Source: Methanohalophilus sp. (GTDB lineage: Archaea; Halobacteriota; Methanosarcinia; Methanosarcinales; Methanosarcinaceae). Taken from it: a DNA stretch of 64,000 nt. The notes under the pieces were generated by a model. It was not told where the DNA came from. It saw only the letters and a list, made by a program, of their open reading frames with translations, and made no database searches. Where the stretch lies: the NCBI RefSeq assembly GCF_030156785.1, contig NZ_JASGLW010000008.1:1-64000 (forward strand). Direction: 5' to 3'. The translations under genes were made by a program, and so were the position numbers. Positions 59,336-64,000 of the stretch are shown piece after piece (within the stretch, counting starts at the first letter, position 1; each line of letters begins with the position of its first letter).

Positions 59336-59548
59336 GTGAACCCTCATTAAATCTGTGATTGGTAATAGTGCACGATTTCACACACCCTATAGCAAACTTA
59401 CATATAAACTATTCGGTAAGTGGTCTTTTGATGCTGAAATGTTCATAATTTATCATACTTAAAGCTGTTAAAAAAAGGATTAAGAAAAAGTAGAATCTTA
59501 TATTTTACACATAACCACAGGGTACACTCTTCTCTGAGGATATGTGTG

Positions 59549-59604
59549 CCGGCTAGCCTCTGTGATTAGAGTTTTTCCGTTTGTATGATCTTCTACAGAG
59601 CCGG
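59549..59604 (-). terminator. Possible terminator hairpin between radical SAM gene and ATPase operon
   Basis: Arms ccggctctgt (59604-59595, minus strand) and acagag plus ccgg (59563-59558 and 59552-59549) pair with a five-base bulge and a loop of about 30. It starts 5 bases behind the radical SAM stop codon. A weaker cacata/tatgtg pair follows. No strong T run, so its role as terminator is uncertain. Confidence 0.35.
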
Positions 59605-59609
59605 AGGAA

Positions 59610-60788
59610 TTATTTAATCCGAATGGGGAGTTTTGCATCTTTTGGAATTGTGTGAATATAACGTTCCCTGAAAGAGGGGGATCTCATCATACAATATTCA
59701 GCATTTGAACGATAAGCTGTGTGCTTACCCATGTGCTTCCAGATATCTGCCAGGCTTTCTTCCTTAACATTCCCAAATGAAAGTGGTGTGTATGCACAGG
59801 GTATAACCTCACCGGCAGGGGTAACATGCATCCATCTGCGTCCTGCAAAACATCCGAACATTTCGGGGCCCATGAAATATGGGAATGCTGTGACTCTGGG
59901 TCCGCCATTCATATGGTTTTTGTTCTTTTGGAATTTTTCAAGATGTTTCACATCTTTTTTGGTAATAACCTCATCTTCGTGCTCAAGCCATCTACCCACT
60001 GCGATTATTTCGTAAATGGACATCTCGTGCATGCCCATACTTTCTGCCATCCCATAAAAATCCTCAAGTTGATCAATATTGTCAGGTGAAATAACCACGA
60101 ACATATCGGTTAGCATACCGGCATCAAGTGAGTTTTTAATACCTTCGATAGCATCTCTGAAGGCTCCTTTGCGACCACGTATGCGATCGTGTTCCTCTTC
60201 CTCGGGACTATCAATGCTTATTCGCATTGCATACATCCCCGCATTCTTGAGATCCTGTGCCCTTTTTTGGGTCAGTCCAAAGCCGGAAGTAAAACAGGTA
60301 TTGATGGTTTTTTGAGAATCAACCCTTTGAGCTATTTCAACAATATCATTCCTTACCATTGTTTCCCCGCCGTCAAAAGAGATCAGGTAGGAACCAAGAT
60401 CAATGGCCTGTTCGATTGTGTTAACAATCTGATCTGCAGTTAGTTCTTTATCAGTAACAAAACCGTCTGCACCACAATGAATACAGCGGTTGGGACATCG
60501 GTCAGTGATCGCAATAGAAAACTGGTCAGGGACGCGCTTTTTCATAATAGATGCAATCTCTGCACTAATCATACGGTTGAATGCTTCGCCTGGTATGGGT
60601 GGTATCCATGTGGAAAATATTAGTGTTTCTTCATCGAAATAAATTGGTTTTTCTTCCTAGAAAATCCTGTTTATCCTCGATATTATGGGTTTTGCCAGTG
60701 TTGAAAACACTCCCTCTGTATTGAGGACTACTTTGCCATTTTCCAGTTCTGCATTAACCTTAATCATGGGTTTTTCATAAACTCGCAT
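59610..60788 (-). CDS. Radical SAM protein with one in-frame UAG (probable pyrrolysine)
   Basis: A 393-codon frame. The start ATG 60788 lies 14 bases after the polyprenyl synthase stop and 8 behind a strong aaggagat site. Codons 1-43 (MRVYEKPMIKVNAELENGKV to SRINRIF) lead to a UAG at codon 44 (60657-60659); the same frame continues EEKPIYFDEETLIFSTWIPP and then the radical SAM core with CPNRCIHC (Cys98, Cys102, Cys105), GGETMVRND, and a C-terminal SPASM-like part (GCFAGRRWMHVTPAGEVIPC). No family function is recognised. Without UAG decoding the ribosome site would serve a useless 43-residue peptide, and a protein starting at ATG 60572 would have no ribosome site and lose about 72 residues. 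Confidence 0.82.
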
Positions 60789-60802
60789 TTCTTCAAATCT
60801 CC

Positions 60803-61660
60803 TTAAGGAAGCATGCAAAATGTAGCATATTCAGTAATCTGGAATAATTTATCTCTGGCAGGGGAGTCCGGGAATTTTTTTAGCAAACTGTTAGCAAAAT
60901 TAACTTCTTCATGAACGCGCTCTTCAACTTTTCTCATTGCATCTGCTGAATTCATGTGCATGCTGTATATTTCCACAAGTCCGGTTGAATGCTGGATGGA
61001 GTGCTTGTCGTTGAGTATTTTTCTGTATTCCAATAGGTCATCAAGGATCTGGTATGCCGCTCCAACGCGTTCTCCATATTCCCGAAGACAGGCAACTTTG
61101 TCCTCATCCGCATCAGCAGCATATGCACCCATGGCAGTACTGGCTGCAAAAAGCGATGCTGTCTTATTTCGAATGCATCGAAAATATTTTTCTTCATTCC
61201 ACTGCTTTTCTGAAAAGCCTTTGATGTCTATAACTTCCCCCTCTGCCATTCTCATTCCTGCTTTTCCGAATTCAGCAATTACTTCTTTTTTATATGATGC
61301 AAGAAGTTCAATTGATTTTGATATAAGGTAATCTCCTGCAAGCATTGCAATTCCATTGCCGTATTTTTCGTTGGTGGTCTCTATACCTCTTCGAATTGTT
61401 CCCATATCCAGAAGATCATCATGTACGAGGGATGCTGAATGGATGAGTTCTATTGCAAGTGCAGCGTCAAGACCATCCTCAATTTTAGCATCACAGACTT
61501 CGGCTGAGAGTAGTAACATTATCGGGCGTATCTTTTTACCGCCTGAATTACAAATATGGGACACTGCTTCCTTAAGATATATTCCATCTTCAATCCCGTC
61601 GGTAAACCGGGTAATTGCTTGGTTTATCTGTTGGAATTCTTCCCATGATTCAATATTCAT
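60803..61660 (-). CDS. Polyprenyl diphosphate synthase
   Basis: A 285-residue member of the trans-isoprenyl synthase family, which lengthens allylic diphosphates. GGKKIRPIMLLLS, the first aspartate motif in VHDDLLDMGTIRRG and the second in QILDDLLEYRKI are present; the second reads DDLLE where DDxxD is usual. It is shorter than typical archaeal GGPP synthases. Chain length is not readable with confidence; it may make GGPP for lipids or a longer chain such as that of methanophenazine. Second cytochrome-linked operon member, 24 bases after ccmE. Confidence 0.82.
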   Translation of the reverse strand: MNIESWEEFQQINQAITRFTDGIEDGIYLKEAVSHICNSGGKKIRPIMLLLSAEVCDAKIEDGLDAALAIELIHSASLVHDDLLDMGTIRRGIETTNEKYGNGIAMLAGDYLISKSIELLASYKKEVIAEFGKAGMRMAEGEVIDIKGFSEKQWNEEKYFRCIRNKTASLFAASTAMGAYAADADEDKVACLREYGERVGAAYQILDDLLEYRKILNDKHSIQHSTGLVEIYSMHMNSADAMRKVEERVHEEVNFANSLLKKFPDSPARDKLFQITEYATFCMLP

Positions 61661-61684
61661 CCTGACCTCTGAATTTTTTCGTTT

Positions 61685-62074
61685 TCACTCTGAATATTTT
61701 GAGGGGCACCCCATTACAATCTGATTTGCATAAATTGTTCCATCTTCTTCAAGTCTACCACTAAGGCTGATGCTTTTTCCCTCTTTAAGATTTGGCGGCA
61801 GGTCGCCGGTGTACTCAACACTTATAGTCAGTGCAGGATATTCAGTGTCCTGCAGCAGGAATGAGATTTTTCCGGGTTCAAGTATCAAACTGTTGTTGTT
61901 GATGATTCCCATTGTATTGATATTTTTTCCTGTGTATTTATGCTGTTCTTCAAGAATCTGGGAAACTGTATAATACTGCTGGTTGGTATCTATTCCCCAT
62001 AGACCTGTTACAGCAATAATTGCGGCCGCCACAAGAGCAATTACTATTTTTTTCTGGCGTTTTGTAAGAGTCAT
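61685..62074 (-). CDS. ccmE: Heme chaperone CcmE, Cys-type
   Basis: CcmE (129 residues) carries heme outside the membrane to CcmF. An N-terminal helix (KIVIALVAAAIIAVTGLWG) anchors an OB-fold domain (TGKNINTMGIINNNSLILEP, ISVEYTGDLPPNLKEGKSIS). The C-terminus reads MGCPSKYSE, so the covalent heme site is CxxxY (Cys123, Tyr127) and not the HxxxY of most bacteria; this variant is known from archaea and some delta-proteobacteria. It overlaps ccmD by ATGA. Confidence 0.88.
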   Translation of the reverse strand: MTLTKRQKKIVIALVAAAIIAVTGLWGIDTNQQYYTVSQILEEQHKYTGKNINTMGIINNNSLILEPGKISFLLQDTEYPALTISVEYTGDLPPNLKEGKSISLSGRLEEDGTIYANQIVMGCPSKYSE

Positions 62075-62190
62075 TTTTGAGTCAGCCTTTCTATTTCGTT
62101 ACGTAATTGTGAACGCTTTCGAACTAGGGAGATAATATAAGAAAGTATTGTCCCAAAAATAATTAAAAAAGCTATATAAAGTGCATCCAT
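62071..62190 (-). CDS. ccmD: CcmD-like small membrane protein
   Basis: A 39-residue frame starting at ATG 62190 behind aaaggt and ending in a TGA that overlaps the ccmE start (ATGA). It has one helix (ALYIAFLIIFGTILSYIISL) then a basic tail with VRKRSQLRNEIERL, the plan of CcmD, which stabilises the heme-loading complex. Sequence conservation in CcmD is weak, so the call leans on size, plan and position. Confidence 0.72.
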   Translation of the reverse strand: MDALYIAFLIIFGTILSYIISLVRKRSQLRNEIERLTQK

Positions 62191-62305
62191 TCGTACGTAC
62201 CTTTAAGATCTTTCTTAAGACAAGTAACTATGGACATATTTATATCTGATGCTTAATAGTGTTACTTAAATTACAGTCTCAAATTCAAAAGAGGCATCAA
62301 GTGTC
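62191..62305. promoter_or_regulatory. Divergent ccmDE / ahbD promoter region
   Basis: A 115-base stretch between divergent start codons. It has to hold promoters for both the ccmD operon and ahbD, tying cytochrome c maturation and heme synthesis to one control region. TATA-like atttatatc (62239-62247) points toward ahbD. Confidence 0.4.
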
Positions 62306-63355
62306 ATGTTATCAACTATAAAACCTCCGCGTCTTATTGCATGGGAATTGACTTCCAGATGTAATCTTTCTTGCTTGCATTGCAGGGGTTCCTCTACTGA
62401 TTGTTCAGCCAAGAATGAATTGTCAACTGGTGAAGCTCTGCATTTTATTGATGAAATAGCTTTAATGGGCTCTCCTATTTTGATCCTGAGTGGAGGAGAA
62501 CCGCTTGTCAGGGACGATGTCTACGATCTTGCAAAATATGGTACTGAAAAAGGGCTTCGTGTAGTGCTCGCTACAAATGGTACCATGCTTGACAGGAAAG
62601 TTACAAAAAAGATGAAAGATGCTGGAATCAAAAGAATAAGTGTCAGTATAGACGGTTCATCTGCAGAAACCCACGATGGTTTCCGCGGTGTTCCCGGTGC
62701 ATTTGAAAAAGCCATGCAAGGAATTGAAGCTCTCAATGCAGAGGGCTTAGGTTTTCAGATTAATACTACAATTACTAAACGTAATCTTTCCCAAATTCCG
62801 GAAATTTTGGAGCTAGCGAAAAAAATAGGAGCAGAAGCTCTGCATATTTTCCTGCTTGTGCCCACAGGTAGGGGCGAATCCCTAGTTGATGAGGAAATCC
62901 CGCAGGTGGATTATGAAAAAGTACTCAGGTGGTTTTATGATCAGAGAAAAACTGCAGGATTGGAGCTAAAAGCAACCTGTGCACCACATTATTTCCGTAT
63001 CATGAGACAACGTGCTTCTCAGGAAGGCCTTGAAGTAAATGTGGATAACTTTGGTTATGAAGCTCTGAGTCGTGGATGCCTTGGAGGAATCAGTTTCTGC
63101 TTTGTATCCAGTACAGGAGATGTACAACCATGTGGATATCTACCTATAGTGGCTGGAAATATCCGCAAGGAAAGTTTCCGGAAAATATGGGAAGAATCCG
63201 GGTTGTTTAATTCTTTGAGGGATTACAACTTACTCAAAGGAAAATGCGGAAAATGCGAGTATCGGAATGTCTGCGGTGGCTGTCGCGCTCGTGCTTATGC
63301 CGCTACAGGTGACTACCTTGCAGAGGAACCTTATTGCATCTATGTTCCACATTGA
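62306..63355 (+). CDS. ahbD: Heme b synthase (AhbD), radical SAM
   Basis: AhbD (349 residues) turns two propionate side chains of iron-coproporphyrin III into vinyl groups, the last step of the alternative (siroheme-dependent) heme pathway. The radical SAM motif is CNLSCLHC (Cys19, Cys23, Cys26) after PPRLIAWELTSR, the GGEP element follows, and the C-terminus has the second cluster motif CGKCEYRNVCGGCRARAYA. The next gene on the same strand is an AhbA/B-type protein, supporting the assignment over the related AhbC. Confidence 0.85.
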   Translation: MLSTIKPPRLIAWELTSRCNLSCLHCRGSSTDCSAKNELSTGEALHFIDEIALMGSPILILSGGEPLVRDDVYDLAKYGTEKGLRVVLATNGTMLDRKVTKKMKDAGIKRISVSIDGSSAETHDGFRGVPGAFEKAMQGIEALNAEGLGFQINTTITKRNLSQIPEILELAKKIGAEALHIFLLVPTGRGESLVDEEIPQVDYEKVLRWFYDQRKTAGLELKATCAPHYFRIMRQRASQEGLEVNVDNFGYEALSRGCLGGISFCFVSSTGDVQPCGYLPIVAGNIRKESFRKIWEESGLFNSLRDYNLLKGKCGKCEYRNVCGGCRARAYAATGDYLAEEPYCIYVPH

Positions 63356-63586
63356 AATTGGAATACATATTTGATTTTTATCTAACGACTTGATCTGTTG
63401 GAACTGGCTCAGTTTTGAACTTCACGCATTATAAAGTGGTCGAGTGCACATCAGTTAATGGTATTTATCCTGACTTTCTGACTTATTATTCTGTTCAGTT
63501 TTTCTATCTAAACCATACCTTTTTAATTCATAACTGCATCACTAAATCTGTCTTTCCTGATATTGTGGTAGCAGTAGGCATTTAGC
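63356..63586. other. Gap between ahbD and the siroheme decarboxylase gene
   Basis: About 230 bases with no gene; contains an AT-rich tract (accttttt...aattc around 63515-63530) that may be a separate promoter for the next gene. Confidence 0.3.
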
Positions 63587-64000
63587 ATGATTGATCTTGA
63601 TGAGAAAGATAAAGAGATACTTAACGAAATCCAGATGGGTTTTCCTCTTGATATTCATCCATACAGGATATTGAGCCAGAGGCTTGGTATTCCAGAATCC
63701 GAGTTGCTTGACAGGCTTAAACGGTTAAATGCCGAAGGTGCACTCAGACGCATTGGTCCGGTAATCAATACACGCAGGGTTGGAGGTTCCAGTACCCTTG
63801 TAGCCATTAGTGTTCCTGAAGATCTTTTGGACGAGGTTGCATCCCTTGTTAACAGTTATCCTGAAGTATCTCATAATTATCTGAGGCCCTTCGAATATAA
63901 TCTCTGGTTTACGGTCTCTGCTAAGGATAAGGAAACTCTTGCTGAGATCCTTGAAGATATCCGCAGCAAAACTGGTCTTCCAATGCTTGATCTTCCTACA
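63587..64000 (+). CDS. Siroheme decarboxylase subunit (AhbA/AhbB type), partial
   Basis: The first 138 codons of a gene cut by the right edge. It begins with an Lrp/AsnC-like helix-turn-helix domain (EKDKEILNEIQMGFPLDIHP, LSQRLGIPESELLDRLKRL, GALRRIGPVINTRRVGG) and goes on into the Lrp-like alpha-beta domain (HNYLRPFEYNLWFTVSA). R-IG-V-N and the YN-WFT stretch are typical of AhbA and AhbB, which decarboxylate siroheme to 12,18-didecarboxysiroheme. The two subunits are paralogs, and I cannot tell A from B on this part. Confidence 0.8.
   Translation, partial: MIDLDEKDKEILNEIQMGFPLDIHPYRILSQRLGIPESELLDRLKRLNAEGALRRIGPVINTRRVGGSSTLVAISVPEDLLDEVASLVNSYPEVSHNYLRPFEYNLWFTVSAKDKETLAEILEDIRSKTGLPMLDLPT

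Overview
The window is a chromosomal segment of a methylotrophic, cytochrome-containing methanogen of the Methanosarcinaceae. This rests on a complete mcrBDCGA operon next to the gene for the McrA arginine methylase, an ahaHIKECFABDG-type A1AO ATP synthase operon, DNA polymerase D (large subunit), PAN, CDP-archaeol synthase, cytochrome c maturation genes, the alternative heme pathway and ADP-dependent sugar kinases. A moderately salt-adapted genus such as Methanohalophilus, Methanolobus or Methanococcoides fits, but the genus cannot be fixed from this sequence alone.

Layout. 1-5.2 kb: arginine genes (argC end, a CBS protein, argJ), then two tandem ADP-dependent sugar kinase paralogs. 5.6-10.7 kb: an AAA+ ATPase and PolD large subunit. 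10.7-17.2 kb: mmp10 divergent from mcrBDCGA, which ends in a strong terminator. 17.3-25.5 kb: proA-proB, a ccmF split into two genes, carS, pyrE, purD, argF. 25.6-33.4 kb: a candidate small RNA made of two covarying hairpins, tRNA-Leu, a DUF504 gene, rtcA, aconitase, corA and a CNNM/DUF21 protein. 33.4-40 kb: tRNA-Glu, PAN, a winged-helix protein, two DUF131 proteins, uvrB, tRNA-Gly, a PH-like membrane protein, tRNA-Leu. 40-50.5 kb is the accessory part: a frameshifted sensor kinase, a Cas1-like relic, an unknown exported-protein operon, gene relics and a six-gene archaeal pilin operon. 50.9-59.3 kb: the ATP synthase operon. 59.6-64 kb: ccmD-ccmE-polyprenyl synthase-radical SAM operon, divergent from ahbD and an ahbA/B-type gene.

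The most striking result is that three conserved genes (aconitase, the CNNM protein and the radical SAM protein) are each interrupted by one in-frame UAG, in a place where exactly one residue is expected, with the reading frame kept on both sides. All 57 stop codons I could read for otherwise intact genes are UAA or UGA. This pattern is what pyrrolysine decoding of UAG predicts, and suggests that ordinary housekeeping proteins here carry pyrrolysine. Naive gene calling would split or truncate all three genes.

Functionally the window joins energy conservation (Mcr and its modification, ATP synthase, heme and cytochrome c maturation) with arginine, proline, purine and pyrimidine synthesis. No intact mobile element, CRISPR array or rRNA gene was seen.
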